Source of the DNA: Lachnospiraceae bacterium
GTDB taxonomy: Bacteria; Bacillota; Clostridia; Lachnospirales; Lachnospiraceae
Length of the DNA: 51,410 bases
Direction: 5' to 3'
Assembly: GCA_009911185.1 (NCBI GenBank)
Contig: QXWW01000032.1
Span: forward strand, 1-51,410
Shown: positions 41,042-50,504 of the stretch, piece by piece
Layout: the number at the start of each line of letters is the position of its first letter
Position numbering within the stretch: position 1 is the first letter of the stretch
Position numbers and translations under genes: made by a program
Notes under the pieces: generated by a model
The model's database searches: none
What the model was told of the DNA's origin: nothing
Seen by the model: only the letters and a program-made list of their open reading frames with translations

Positions 41042-43807
41042 ATGCAGATAATTGGAATTACTGGCGGAGCCGGAGCAGGGAAGACCGTCGTTTTAGATTA
41101 TTTGGAACAAAATTATAAGGTAAAGAATCTGGAAGCGGACAAAATTGCCCAGATGTTGATGGAGCCGGAGACAGATTGTTATCTCAGGCTTCAGAAATTT
41201 CTTCCAGCTGAAGTTTACAATGAGGATGGAACCATTAACCGTGCGGCGTTAGCAGAGGAACTGTTTCGCTCCGACGAGCTGCGCCAGCGTGTGAATGAGG
41301 TGGTGCATCCGGCTGTGAAAAATTATATCCTTGCCCAGATTACCGAGCAGGAAAAAATTGGCGTCATGGATTTTGTCATTATTGAAGCGGCGCTGCTTAT
41401 CGAAGAACATTATGAAGAAATTTGTGACGAACTCTGGTATATCCATGCGGAGGAGGATATCCGCAGGCAAAGGCTGATACAGTCCAGAGGCTATTCCAGA
41501 GACAAGGTAAACCGGATTTTTGCCAGCCAGCTTCCGGAAAAGGAATACCGCAGATTTTGCCGGGTAGTGATTGATAACAATGGGACCAGAGAAGAGACAT
41601 ATTACCAGGTAGCGCAGGAAATTAAAGATAAGGGAGAAATGATACGGATGGAACAGCAATTAGACGGCATGCCGCTGGTTTTTGGCCTTGATATTGGAAC
41701 CAGGAACGTAGTGGGAACGGTAGGATATAAAGAAAAAGAATCCGAAGAATTTATTGTGGTTGCACAGTACGTAAAAGAACATGAGACGCGTTCCATGCTG
41801 GATGGCCAGATTCACGACATCGGCAGGGTGGGGCGAACCATCAACGCGGTAAAAAAAGAACTGGAGCAGCAGCTTCACCTGACGTTGAATGATGTATGTA
41901 TCGCAGCGGCGGGACGAGTACTAAAAACAGTAACCACAACGGTAGAATATACGTTTCCAGAAGAAACGGTGGTTACAGGGGAAGACGTTCATACCTTGAA
42001 CCTGCTGGGCGTAGAGAAAGCGCAGGAAATTTTGAATGAAAACAACGATACCAAGTTCAAATTTTACTGCGTAGGCTATTCTGCCGTCAAATATTATCTG
42101 AACGGAGACGCTTTTTCTAATCTGGAAGGACATAAGGCGGAGACGGTGAGCGAAGAGATTATTGTGACGTTCCTGCCGGAGGATGTGGTTGACGGCTTGT
42201 ACTCTGCGGTAGGACTTGCCGGGCTTCGGGTGGCAAATATGACTTTGGAGCCTATTGCCGCTATCAATGTTGCAATTCCGGAGACATTCCGTATGCTTAA
42301 CATTGCACTGGTGGATGTGGGGGCGGGAACCAGTGATATTTCAGTGACCAGAGACGGCAGTATCATTGCCTACGGTATGATTCCCAGCGCCGGGGATGAG
42401 ATTACCGAGATGCTGGTACAGCATTATCTCGTGGATTTTAAGACGGCGGAGCATATTAAACTAAGCTCCGGCACGGATGAGGAGATTGAGTACCAGGATA
42501 TTATGATGATAAAGCATATCATAACAGCGGAAGAAGTGTGGGGGCTGATTAAACCGCTGGTGGATGAACTGGTAGAAAGTATCGCGGCCAAAATTAAAGA
42601 ATTAAACGGGGATAAGACGGTAAGCGCGGCCTTTGTCGTAGGCGGAGGCGGAAAAATTCACGGGTTTATTGAACATTTATCCGAAGAACTGGAACTGCCG
42701 CAGGAGCGCGTGGCGCTTCGCGGAGAGGAAGTGCTGCAAGAGATTCATTTCCTGCAGCCGGATATCAGGAAAGATCCGCTGATTGTAACGCCTGTGGGAA
42801 TCTGCCTTAATTATTATGACCAGAGAAATAATTTTATTTTTGTGCGGTTTAACGGAGAGCGGATCAAATTATATGACAATGATAATCTGACCATCGTGGA
42901 TGCGGCATTGCAGGCAGGATTCCCCAATGAACAGTTGTTCCCGAGACGGGGGCAGGAGATTAATTTTACGGTCAATGGCAAAAAGCGCATTGCCAGAGGA
43001 GAAACCGGTGATTCCGCAATTGTCAGGGTCAATGGGCGGCTGACAAATATCAACGCGCCGCTGGAGGTAAACAGCGATATTGTAATCGAACCGTCTACTC
43101 AGGGAGAACCGGCATACTGCCGTCTGGAGGATTTGGAGGAATATGGCCGTTCTATGCTGGATTTTGAGGTTAATGGCAAGAAGATCTCCTGTCCGAGGTT
43201 TGCCGAGGTCAACGGCGTTATGGAGCCGCCTTATTATGAGATCCAGGAAAATGATGAGATTGAGATGATAAATTATTATACGGTGGCCCAGATTATAGAA
43301 TTTATGGATGTGGAGATTGACATGGACGCCGATATTCTGGTAAACAATAAGCCGGCAGAGCTGGATACACTGGTGTACGAAAATTTTTCTATTGAGTGGA
43401 AAGTGCTTGCGTATCGTACCCATCCGTCTGATGTGGGAAGGCGGCACCTTAGCAAAGAAGAGCTGAGGGAACAAAGAATCCAGAAAATAATAGAGAAAAA
43501 GCAAATCCGGGAAGAAAAAGAAAAGGAGGAGAAGGAAGAGAAGGAATTGGATAGGGCGGAACCGGAAGAAGAAAAAGCAGAGGCCAAAGAAGCGGAACAG
43601 ACAGAACTTACAGTGATTGTAAACGATTCTCCGGTAACTTTAAAAGGGAAAAATTCCTACGTGTTTGTGGATGTATTTGAGTATATTAACTTTGATTTAC
43701 ATGCAGGAAACGGAAGAGCTGTAGTAACCAGATTAAACGGGGAATTTCCTTCTTATATGGCAGAACTTGCGGAAGGTGACAAGATAGAAGTGTACTGGGA
43801 GGAATAA
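41042..43807 (+). CDS. coaE: Dephospho-CoA kinase fused to an FtsA-like actin-fold ATPase
   Basis: One open frame of 921 residues joins two unrelated parts. Residues 1-205 are dephospho-CoA kinase (last step of CoA synthesis), with P-loop GGAGAGKT, LEADKIAQ, VVHPAV and DFVIIEAALLIE. From about residue 210 (MPLVFGLDIGTRNVVGTVGY) an FtsA/PilM-like ATPase begins. It has phosphate loops GLDIGTRN and LVDVGAGTSDIS and adenosine loop FVVGGGGKIHGF. Further extension domains follow, then a Lys/Glu-rich stretch (about 825-865), and a last 60-residue beta-rich domain. No stop separates the parts. GGGAG before an ATG at 41640 could allow a second, internal start that makes the ATPase alone. The start at 41042 has GGAGGG upstream. 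The downstream part is too long for canonical FtsA and lacks its membrane helix. Confidence 0.88.
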   Translation: MQIIGITGGAGAGKTVVLDYLEQNYKVKNLEADKIAQMLMEPETDCYLRLQKFLPAEVYNEDGTINRAALAEELFRSDELRQRVNEVVHPAVKNYILAQITEQEKIGVMDFVIIEAALLIEEHYEEICDELWYIHAEEDIRRQRLIQSRGYSRDKVNRIFASQLPEKEYRRFCRVVIDNNGTREETYYQVAQEIKDKGEMIRMEQQLDGMPLVFGLDIGTRNVVGTVGYKEKESEEFIVVAQYVKEHETRSMLDGQIHDIGRVGRTINAVKKELEQQLHLTLNDVCIAAAGRVLKTVTTTVEYTFPEETVVTGEDVHTLNLLGVEKAQEILNENNDTKFKFYCVGYSAVKYYLNGDAFSNLEGHKAETVSEEIIVTFLPEDVVDGLYSAVGLAGLRVANMTLEPIAAINVAIPETFRMLNIALVDVGAGTSDISVTRDGSIIAYGMIPSAGDEITEMLVQHYLVDFKTAEHIKLSSGTDEEIEYQDIMMIKHIITAEEVWGLIKPLVDELVESIAAKIKELNGDKTVSAAFVVGGGGKIHGFIEHLSEELELPQERVALRGEEVLQEIHFLQPDIRKDPLIVTPVGICLNYYDQRNNFIFVRFNGERIKLYDNDNLTIVDAALQAGFPNEQLFPRRGQEINFTVNGKKRIARGETGDSAIVRVNGRLTNINAPLEVNSDIVIEPSTQGEPAYCRLEDLEEYGRSMLDFEVNGKKISCPRFAEVNGVMEPPYYEIQENDEIEMINYYTVAQIIEFMDVEIDMDADILVNNKPAELDTLVYENFSIEWKVLAYRTHPSDVGRRHLSKEELREQRIQKIIEKKQIREEKEKEEKEEKELDRAEPEEEKAEAKEAEQTELTVIVNDSPVTLKGKNSYVFVDVFEYINFDLHAGNGRAVVTRLNGEFPSYMAELAEGDKIEVYWEE

Positions 43808-43813
43808 CAGGGC

Positions 43814-44611
43814 ATGAGATTATGCAGCATTGCAAGCGGAAGCAGCGGAAATTGTATTTTTGCAGGCTCTGACAGCACCAGCCTTATGATTGATACTGGA
43901 ATCAGCGGCAAGAGAATAGAGGAAGGGCTTCAGGAAATTGGTCACACTACCAGGGAGGTAGACGGGATTTTAATTACACACGAGCATTCTGACCATATCA
44001 GCGGTCTTGGAGTGGTGGCAAGAAGGTACGGGATTCCGATTTATGCCACGAAAGGGACCAGAGAGGCAGTTTTAAGAAGTAAAAGCGTGGGCGAGATTCC
44101 CCGGGAGCTGTTTCGGGAAATTCAGCCCGGGGAGGACTTTATCATTGGCGATATTAGCATAAGTCCGATTTCCATTTCACATGATGCGGCGCAGCCAACC
44201 GCATATTTGCTGCGCCAGGGAAGAAAATCCATGGCTGTAATGACAGATTTAGGCAGATTCGACGCTGACATCATAGCGAAACTGCAGAATCTGGATCTGA
44301 TTTTTTTGGAAGCAAACCATGATGTGCATATGCTGCAGGTGGGAAGTTATCCATATTATCTGAAACAGCGGATATTAGGGGACAAAGGACACCTTTCCAA
44401 TGAACTTTCGGGGCAGCTTTTAAGCCGGATTCTCCATGACCATATGAAAACAGTAGTTCTTGGACACTTGAGCAAAGAAAATAATTATGAGCAGTTGGCA
44501 TATGAGACAGTACGCCTGGAAATCGACCTGGCAGAAAACCCCTATCATGCTGGAGATTTTCCGATTCATGTGGCAGGGCGTGACAGGATATCCGAGATTT
44601 TTGAAATCTGA
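43814..44611 (+). CDS. MBL-fold metal-dependent hydrolase, WalJ/YycJ type
   Basis: This 265-residue cytosolic protein of the metallo-beta-lactamase fold starts MRLCSIASGSSGNCIFAGSD, the signature of the YycJ/WalJ/VicX group. The metal motif is THEHSDHISGLG, with further ligands in SHDA, VMTDLG, EANHD and VVLGHLS. The family is linked to DNA repair or replication-coupled cell-wall control in Bacillus and Streptococcus, where it accompanies the WalRK system; no such kinase is here. It lies six bases behind the coaE fusion and is co-transcribed. Confidence 0.88.
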   Translation: MRLCSIASGSSGNCIFAGSDSTSLMIDTGISGKRIEEGLQEIGHTTREVDGILITHEHSDHISGLGVVARRYGIPIYATKGTREAVLRSKSVGEIPRELFREIQPGEDFIIGDISISPISISHDAAQPTAYLLRQGRKSMAVMTDLGRFDADIIAKLQNLDLIFLEANHDVHMLQVGSYPYYLKQRILGDKGHLSNELSGQLLSRILHDHMKTVVLGHLSKENNYEQLAYETVRLEIDLAENPYHAGDFPIHVAGRDRISEIFEI

Positions 44612-44690
44612 TTGAAGTTACATAATGCAGCTATTACACGAACGGCGAAGGAAGTTATTTAATTTGGGAATCGCAGACTGGAGGAACAGG

Positions 44691-44975
44691 ATGGAAAAAA
44701 ATATGGACAGAACAATTATTACCGTTGTGGGAAAAGATACCGTAGGGATTATTGCCAGGGTTTGCACGTATCTTTCGGAACACGGCATCAATGTGCTGGA
44801 TATCAGCCAGACAATTGTACAGGAATTTTTCAATATGATGATGATTGCCGATATGAAAAATGCAGATAAACCATTTGACCAGTGCGCCCGAGATTTAGAG
44901 GCCCTGGGAGAAGAAATCGGCGTGAATATCAAGTGCCAGCGGGAAGAAATATTTCAGAAAATGCACAGGATTTAA
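44691..44975 (+). CDS. ACT-domain protein (UPF0237 type)
   Basis: This 94-residue protein is almost entirely one ACT domain: TIITVVGKDTVGIIARVCTY and LDISQTIVQEFFNMMMIADM followed by an amphipathic helix. The start at 44691 has GGAGG five bases upstream; an ATG at 44625 lacks a site. ACT domains bind amino acids and similar small ligands. It is nine bases before the UPF0210 gene. This pair is conserved in many bacteria, so the two products probably work together, though their role is unknown. Confidence 0.88.
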   Translation: MEKNMDRTIITVVGKDTVGIIARVCTYLSEHGINVLDISQTIVQEFFNMMMIADMKNADKPFDQCARDLEALGEEIGVNIKCQREEIFQKMHRI

Positions 44976-44984
44976 GGAGAGGCC

Positions 44985-46349
44985 ATGATAAATATCTGGG
45001 AAGTAAATGAGACAAATAAGATGATTGAGCAGGAAAATCTGGATGTGCGCACCATCACGCTGGGTATTAGCCTGCTGGACTGTATGGATGCAGATTTGCA
45101 GAAGTTAAACGATAAAATTTACCAAAAGATTACCACCGTGGCAAGGAAGCTTGTGGAAACCGGAGAGGAAATTGAGCGGAATTACTGTATTCCGATTGTT
45201 AATAAACGGATTTCAGTGACGCCCGCCGCACTGGTTGGGCAGTCGGCCTGTAAGTCGCCGGAAGACTTTGTGACGATTGCAAAGACGTTGGACCGGGCGG
45301 CAAAGTCGGTGGGAGTTAATTTTATCGGCGGCTACTCTGCCCTGGTGTCGAAAGGCATGACAGCGGGAGACGAACACCTGATTCGTTCCATTCCGCAGGC
45401 GCTTGCAGAGACGGAACGCGTCTGCAGTTCTGTGAATGTGGGTTCTACCAAGACGGGCATTGATATGGACGCTGTAAAACTGATGGGTGAAATTATACTG
45501 CAGACGGCAAAACTTACCAAGGACAATGATTCCCTGGGATGCGCCAAACTGGTCGTTTTCTGCAACGCGCCGGATGATAATCCCTTTATGGCGGGAGCTT
45601 TCCACGGAGTGACCGAGGCAGATGCCATTATCAATGTGGGCGTGTCGGGGCCGGGCGTAGTGAAAAAGGCACTGGAACAGGTAAGAGGCAAGAGCTTTGA
45701 GGTGCTCTGCGAGACGATTAAAAAGACGGCGTTTAAGATTACGCGCGTGGGTCAGCTTGTGGCTCAGGAAGCGAGCAGGAGAATGGGGATTCCTTTTGGC
45801 ATAATCGATTTATCCCTGGCGCCCACCCCGGCAGTAGGGGATTCTGTGGCGGAGATTTTGGAGGAAATCGGTCTGGAATATGCGGGGGCCCCCGGAACCA
45901 CCGCAGCGCTGGCGCTTTTGAACGATCAGGTGAAAAAAGGCGGGATTATGGCGTCTTCCTATGTGGGAGGATTAAGCGGCGCCTTTATCCCGGTCAGTGA
46001 GGACCAGGGCATGATAGACGCCGTGGAGGCAGGGGCATTGACTTTGGAAAAGCTGGAAGCGATGACGTGCGTGTGCTCCGTGGGCCTTGATATGATAGCG
46101 ATTCCGGGAGAGGTGCCGGCCTCTACGGTTTCCGGTATCATTGCAGATGAAATGGCAATTGGCATGATAAATCAGAAGACAACGGCGGTCCGTTTGATTC
46201 CGGTTATTGGTAAAGGTATTGGAGAGACGGTAGAGTTCGGAGGATTGCTGGGACATGCGCCGGTTATGCAGGTCAATTCGTATGGATGCGAGGCATTTAT
46301 CAATCGTAAGGGAAGAATCCCGGCTCCGGTACACAGCTTTAAAAATTAA
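44985..46349 (+). CDS. PFL/UPF0210 family protein
   Basis: This 454-residue protein belongs to the UPF0210 family, which has a pyruvate formate-lyase-like barrel. Typical features are [20 protein letters not shown] at the start, then [29 protein letters not shown] and GHAPVMQVN. The glycyl-radical loop of true PFL is not recognisable, so a radical enzyme is not claimed. TAAGGAGAGGCC precedes the ATG. It ends about ten bases before the promoter of the next gene. Confidence 0.9.
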   Translation: MINIWEVNETNKMIEQENLDVRTITLGISLLDCMDADLQKLNDKIYQKITTVARKLVETGEEIERNYCIPIVNKRISVTPAALVGQSACKSPEDFVTIAKTLDRAAKSVGVNFIGGYSALVSKGMTAGDEHLIRSIPQALAETERVCSSVNVGSTKTGIDMDAVKLMGEIILQTAKLTKDNDSLGCAKLVVFCNAPDDNPFMAGAFHGVTEADAIINVGVSGPGVVKKALEQVRGKSFEVLCETIKKTAFKITRVGQLVAQEASRRMGIPFGIIDLSLAPTPAVGDSVAEILEEIGLEYAGAPGTTAALALLNDQVKKGGIMASSYVGGLSGAFIPVSEDQGMIDAVEAGALTLEKLEAMTCVCSVGLDMIAIPGEVPASTVSGIIADEMAIGMINQKTTAVRLIPVIGKGIGETVEFGGLLGHAPVMQVNSYGCEAFINRKGRIPAPVHSFKN

Positions 46350-46358
46350 AATAAAAAA

Positions 46359-46387
46359 TTGTGTAATCAGGTTTAGTGTGTTATGAT
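46359..46387 (+). promoter_or_regulatory. Promoter of the large membrane protein gene
   Basis: TTGTGT and TATGAT are separated by 17 bases. The transcription start would fall near 46395, which fits the TTG start at 46426 better than the ATG at 46399. Confidence 0.5.
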
Positions 46388-46425
46388 AGAAGTACAGTAT
46401 GAGAAAATGCACCGGAGGTGGAATC

Positions 46426-48015
46426 TTGAACGAGAGAGAAGATTACCTGGACAGATTGTTACGGGGAATGGATGAAGAGTCTGACAATAACGAGACGGAA
46501 GAAGATTTTTTCAGCAGTCTTGGCGGTACGGTTTCCCAGGAGGCAGAGGATGATTTTCTTAAGGAATTTGAAAAGAGCAGAGCTCAGTGGAATGACACGT
46601 CGAAAGAGGAACAGGATTTCGATGCGGATGATGTTGATCAGATTGTGAGCAATGTTAAAAACGGTATCCTTGAGGATATGGAGGAGTACGGCGGTCTTGA
46701 AGATTATGGCAGTCTTGACGACGGAACGGATCTGTCCATTGAAGAGTCTTTGCAGAATTATACGGAAAAAGACGAAGGACTGGACGAAATTGGCAATGGA
46801 TATAAGGACGATGATGCCGGGATTATGGTGAATACCATGGACCAGGAGGAGCAGGGGCAGGAGACGGACTATACGTCGGGTGAGGCGAATCAGGAACTTT
46901 TAGATATGCTTTCAGGTATAGGAGAGGACGATGGTCCGCAGACTGGCGATTCACAATCAGAGTTTTCTCTATTGGGAGATGACCCTTTGACAGGGGACGA
47001 AGGAGAGGCGAGCTTTCAGGATTCTTTGGATGATTTGGAACCTTCAGATACGTCGCAGCCGGCAGCTGGAGAATCAGCAGCAGAAAGCCTGGCAAGGCAG
47101 CTGGAGAATCTGGGGCTTGATTTGGAAGAAGAGGACGATTCGCAAAAGGAAGAAGCTGCGAAAAAGAAAAAGGATAAGAAGAAAAATAAAAAAGCTTCGG
47201 CAAAAGAACAGGAAAAAGGGGAAAAGCAGGGCTTTTTCCAGAGACTTTCCAAGCTGTTATTTGACGGAGAGGAATTGATAGAACTTTCCGAGGAAGAGAC
47301 GAAAAAGGTTAAGGAAGAAGAAAGTAAGAAAGCTGCGGAAGCTGCGGAGGCCAAAGAGCGCAAGAAACAGGAGCAGCAGGAGAAGAAAGAACAAAAGAAG
47401 CAGGAAAACGCAGAAAAGAAGGCGCAGAAGGAAGCACGTAAGCAGGAAAAGGCGAAGAAGAAACAGGAAAAGAAAGAGACGATGGTGATTGAGAAGACCA
47501 AGCCGTTACCAAAGGGGCCAGTCTTCCTGATTATTATGCTGGGCCTTTCACTGGTGTTATTGATTAATCTGCTTACTAGTCAGACTGGCTACAGTCTCAG
47601 TATTGCCCAGGCAAAAGAATATTATGAACAGGGTGAATATGTGGAAGCTTACGCATGTTTCGACCAGGGCACGAAGGTGCGTAAAGCGGATGAGGAATTG
47701 TACAATAAGGCAAGGCTCACCGCGTATTTGCAGCAGCCTTTGTACAGTTACCAGGTGTACCGGAAACAGAAGATGCACCAGGAAGCTTTGAACGCGCTGA
47801 TTCTTGGAGTTGGAAGATACGACAAGAATGCTTATGAAGCGGCGTCGTCAGGAGCGGCGGTTGAATATGACAATATGTTGGCGAAAATAGAAAAGGCGTT
47901 GAAGAAAAAATATAAAATGACCTTAGATCAGGCGAGAGAACTGTATAAGATTCGGGAGAAAGAAGAATATACTTTGGAATTGTATAAAGTTATAGAGGAA
48001 CTTGGACTGGAATAA
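46426..48015 (+). CDS. Single-pass membrane protein with acidic N-terminus and charged coiled coil
   Basis: This 529-residue protein is read from a TTG with GGAGG eight bases upstream; the in-frame ATG at 46399 has no site. Residues 1-235 are very acidic and look disordered (runs of Asp, Glu and Ser). Residues about 245-355 are a Lys/Glu/Gln-rich helical stretch. One membrane helix lies at about 364-386 (GPVFLIIMLGLSLVLLINLL). The last 140 residues have TPR-like pairs (AKEYYEQGEYVEAYACFDQG, EALNALILGVGRYDKNAYEA). The Lys-rich stretch before the helix points the N-terminus inside. The function is unknown. It lies 20 bases before hisH and may be the first gene of that transcript. Confidence 0.75.
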   Translation: MNEREDYLDRLLRGMDEESDNNETEEDFFSSLGGTVSQEAEDDFLKEFEKSRAQWNDTSKEEQDFDADDVDQIVSNVKNGILEDMEEYGGLEDYGSLDDGTDLSIEESLQNYTEKDEGLDEIGNGYKDDDAGIMVNTMDQEEQGQETDYTSGEANQELLDMLSGIGEDDGPQTGDSQSEFSLLGDDPLTGDEGEASFQDSLDDLEPSDTSQPAAGESAAESLARQLENLGLDLEEEDDSQKEEAAKKKKDKKKNKKASAKEQEKGEKQGFFQRLSKLLFDGEELIELSEEETKKVKEEESKKAAEAAEAKERKKQEQQEKKEQKKQENAEKKAQKEARKQEKAKKKQEKKETMVIEKTKPLPKGPVFLIIMLGLSLVLLINLLTSQTGYSLSIAQAKEYYEQGEYVEAYACFDQGTKVRKADEELYNKARLTAYLQQPLYSYQVYRKQKMHQEALNALILGVGRYDKNAYEAASSGAAVEYDNMLAKIEKALKKKYKMTLDQARELYKIREKEEYTLELYKVIEELGLE

Positions 48016-48035
48016 AGACAGGCGGGAGCGGTGGC

Positions 48036-48653
48036 ATGATAGCAATCATAGATTATGATGCGGGTAATTTGAAGAGCGTGGAAAAAGCATTGAGCTGTTT
48101 GGGCGAAGAAAGTGTGATTACCAGAAAATCAAGTGAAATTCTGGCTGCAGAAAAGGTGATTCTTCCGGGAGTAGGCGCTTTTGGCAGGGCAATGGAACAG
48201 TTGAAGCAGTATGACCTGGTTCCGGTAATTCATGAGGCGGTGGAACAGGGAAAGCCTTTTTTGGGCATCTGTCTGGGACTGCAGCTTTTGTTTGAGGGAA
48301 GCCAGGAAAGCAGCGGGGTGGAAGGTCTGGGAGTCCTGAAGGGTGAAATTGTAAAGATTCCCAAGAAAGAGGGCCTGAAGATTCCACATGTCGGTTGGAA
48401 CTCTCTCTTCCTGCAGAATCATGGCAGACTGTTTGAGGGTATTTCTCAGGGGGCCTTTGTGTATTTTGTGCATTCCTATTATTTGAAAGCCAAAGATGAA
48501 GACAGTGTGAAAGCTGTTGCAGATTATGGCGTCAGGATTCATGCGTCAGTGGAGGCGGGGAATGTATTTGCATGCCAGTTCCATCCGGAGAAAAGCAGCG
48601 GCGTGGGCCTGCAGATACTGCAGAATTTTGCAAAGGCAGGGAGGTACAACTAA
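48036..48653 (+). CDS. hisH: Imidazole glycerol phosphate synthase, glutaminase subunit
   Basis: HisH releases ammonia from glutamine and feeds it to HisF for imidazole-ring formation in histidine synthesis. The 205-residue class-I amidotransferase has the triad Cys79 (GICLGLQ), His183 and Glu185 (FHPEKS). [14 protein letters not shown] is the HisH N-terminus and [11 protein letters not shown] is the oxyanion strand. GGGAG precedes the ATG. The stop overlaps the hisF start by one base (TAATG). Confidence 0.96.
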   Translation: MIAIIDYDAGNLKSVEKALSCLGEESVITRKSSEILAAEKVILPGVGAFGRAMEQLKQYDLVPVIHEAVEQGKPFLGICLGLQLLFEGSQESSGVEGLGVLKGEIVKIPKKEGLKIPHVGWNSLFLQNHGRLFEGISQGAFVYFVHSYYLKAKDEDSVKAVADYGVRIHASVEAGNVFACQFHPEKSSGVGLQILQNFAKAGRYN

Positions 48654-49414
48654 TGTTTACAAAGAGAATTATTCCCTGTCTGGACGTACATAACGGACGT
48701 GTGGTAAAAGGAGTTAATTTTGTCAATCTTAAGGACGCAGGAGACCCGGTGGCGGTAGCGTCAGCCTATGATAAGGCAGGCGCGGACGAGGTAGTATTTC
48801 TGGATATTACGGCCTCCTCCGATGCCAGGAGCACCGTGGTGGATATGGTGCGCCGGGTAGCAGAGACCGTGTTTATTCCCTTTACGGTGGGCGGAGGAAT
48901 CCGCACGGTGGAAGATTTTAAGGTTTTGTTGCGGGAAGGGGCGGATAAAATTTCTATTAATTCCTCGGCGATCAATACGCCAGAACTGATCAGCGATGCG
49001 GCAGATAAATTTGGCAGCCAGTGCGTGGTAGTGGCGATTGACGCCAGACGCAGAGAAGATGGCAGCGGTTGGAACGTATACAAAAACGGCGGCAGAATTG
49101 ATACCGGACTGGACGCGGTTGCATGGGCCATGCAGGCGAACCGGCTGGGCGCGGGTGAGATTCTGCTTACCAGTATGGACTGCGACGGGACGAAGAGCGG
49201 CTATGATCTGGAGCTTACGAGAGTGATTGCAGATCATGTGTCCATACCCGTGATTGCCTCGGGAGGCGCCGGGACGAAGGAGCATTTTTATGAAGCACTG
49301 ACGGCAGGCAGCGCAGAGGCGGCGCTTGCAGCTTCTTTATTCCATTACAAAGAATTGGAGATTTTGGAATTAAAGCGGTATCTGGCGCAAAGAGGCGTTT
49401 CCGTAAGAATATAA
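48653..49414 (+). CDS. hisF: Imidazole glycerol phosphate synthase, cyclase subunit
   Basis: HisF condenses ammonia with PRFAR to give IGP and AICAR. The 253-residue TIM barrel keeps both catalytic aspartates, Asp11 ([14 protein letters not shown]) and Asp130 (VAIDARR), and the phosphate loops VGGGIRT and ASGGAGT. GGGAGG at the end of hisH is the ribosome site. No other his gene lies in the window, so this pair stands apart from the rest of the pathway. A weak hairpin follows. Confidence 0.97.
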   Translation: MFTKRIIPCLDVHNGRVVKGVNFVNLKDAGDPVAVASAYDKAGADEVVFLDITASSDARSTVVDMVRRVAETVFIPFTVGGGIRTVEDFKVLLREGADKISINSSAINTPELISDAADKFGSQCVVVAIDARRREDGSGWNVYKNGGRIDTGLDAVAWAMQANRLGAGEILLTSMDCDGTKSGYDLELTRVIADHVSIPVIASGGAGTKEHFYEALTAGSAEAALAASLFHYKELEILELKRYLAQRGVSVRI

Positions 49415-49428
49415 GAAATGAGCGGCTG

Positions 49429-49460
49429 CCGCAATAAAATTGATTTATGCGGAATTATTG
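49429..49460 (+). terminator. Weak terminator-like hairpin after hisF
   Basis: CCGCAATAAA and TTTATGCGG form a 9-bp stem with one bulge, followed by AATTATT. Confidence 0.35.
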
Positions 49461-49503
49461 ACGATGAAATGTAATTACCGAAGATAAGAAAGGGGTGTCT
49501 CCT

Positions 49504-50178
49504 GTGGGAATGTTACAGAATGATTGGGCCAAGGCAGTTGGTGAAGAGTTTAAGAAACCGTATTATGCCAGCCTGTACAAATTTGTAAAAGAGGAGTATA
49601 GTACGAGAGTTATTTATCCTCCGGCGGATGATATTTTTAACGCCATGCATTTAACTCCTTTAAGTCAGGTGAAAGCGCTAATTTTAGGACAGGATCCTTA
49701 TCACAATGAAGGGCAGGCGCATGGTTTGTGCTTTTCCGTCAGGCCGGAAGTGGATATTCCGCCTTCTTTGGTGAATATATACAAGGAGCTTCAGGACGAC
49801 CTGGGCTGCAGTATTCCCAACAATGGTTATCTGGTGAAGTGGGCCAAACAGGGGGTTTTGATGTTGAATACGGTGCTTACAGTTCGGGCGCATCAGGCGT
49901 TTTCCCACCAGGGACAGGGCTGGGAGCAGTTTACAGACGCTATTATCCATGCTGTTAATGCGCAGGATCGTCCAATTGTCTATATGCTGTGGGGAAAACC
50001 GGCGCAGAGTAAGATTTCTATGCTGAATAATCCGAAACACTTAATTTTAAAAGCGCCCCATCCGAGTCCGTTGTCAGCGTATCGTGGTTTTTTTGGCTGT
50101 AAGCATTTCAGCAAGGCAAATGATTTTTTGAAAGAGCATGGCGCGGAGCCTATTGACTGGCAGATTGAAAATGTTTAA
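49504..50178 (+). CDS. ung: Uracil-DNA glycosylase
   Basis: This family-1 UDG excises uracil from DNA. The 224-residue protein has the water-activating GQDPYH (Asp64) and the HPSPLSA loop with His186. FKKPYYASLYKFVKEEY, NTVLTVR and YMLWGKPAQ are also typical. A GTG start at 49504 has AAGGGG eight bases upstream; a GTG at 49495 sits on the site. It is transcribed alone or with hisHF, and no strong promoter was seen in the short gap. Confidence 0.96.
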   Translation: MGMLQNDWAKAVGEEFKKPYYASLYKFVKEEYSTRVIYPPADDIFNAMHLTPLSQVKALILGQDPYHNEGQAHGLCFSVRPEVDIPPSLVNIYKELQDDLGCSIPNNGYLVKWAKQGVLMLNTVLTVRAHQAFSHQGQGWEQFTDAIIHAVNAQDRPIVYMLWGKPAQSKISMLNNPKHLILKAPHPSPLSAYRGFFGCKHFSKANDFLKEHGAEPIDWQIENV

Positions 50179-50504
50179 ACTGTCTGCGCCTGTTTCAATT
50201 AATTGGAAAATATGGTAAAATGATATAAAGGCGGGACTGTAAAGTACCGATATAATATGAAACAGGTAATTGTTATTTCAGCACAGCAGAAATTAAGTTT
50301 TTATGATCGGCTGGGAATTTTCAAACATGCTTTGCACTTCTATCCGGATGTAAATTCAGACAGGAGGAGCAAAACGACAACATAACAGCGTGCGCTTTCA
50401 GTTTGCGGCGAAGCAAAGGGAGAAAAGGACTGGTGTCGCGTAAAGAAGCTTAAGATCTGTTCACTAAGACAGGGAAGTCGCCAATAATCAAAGGAGTGGA
50501 TGTT
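50179..50504. other. Leader region of the FliD-like gene
   Basis: It contains a SigD-like promoter candidate at 50226-50253 and a long leader of about 240 bases. No terminator hairpin for ung was found. Confidence 0.4.
50226..50253 (+). promoter_or_regulatory. Candidate SigD (sigma-28) motility promoter
   Basis: TAAA and CCGATAT match the SigD boxes, with 17 bases between them where about 16 is usual. Its position before a FliD-like gene makes it plausible, but an ordinary promoter is possible. Confidence 0.3.

Noticed and set aside
44985-46349. Calling the UPF0210 protein a glycyl-radical enzyme
   Set aside because: No C-terminal glycyl-radical motif or neighbouring radical-SAM activase is present.
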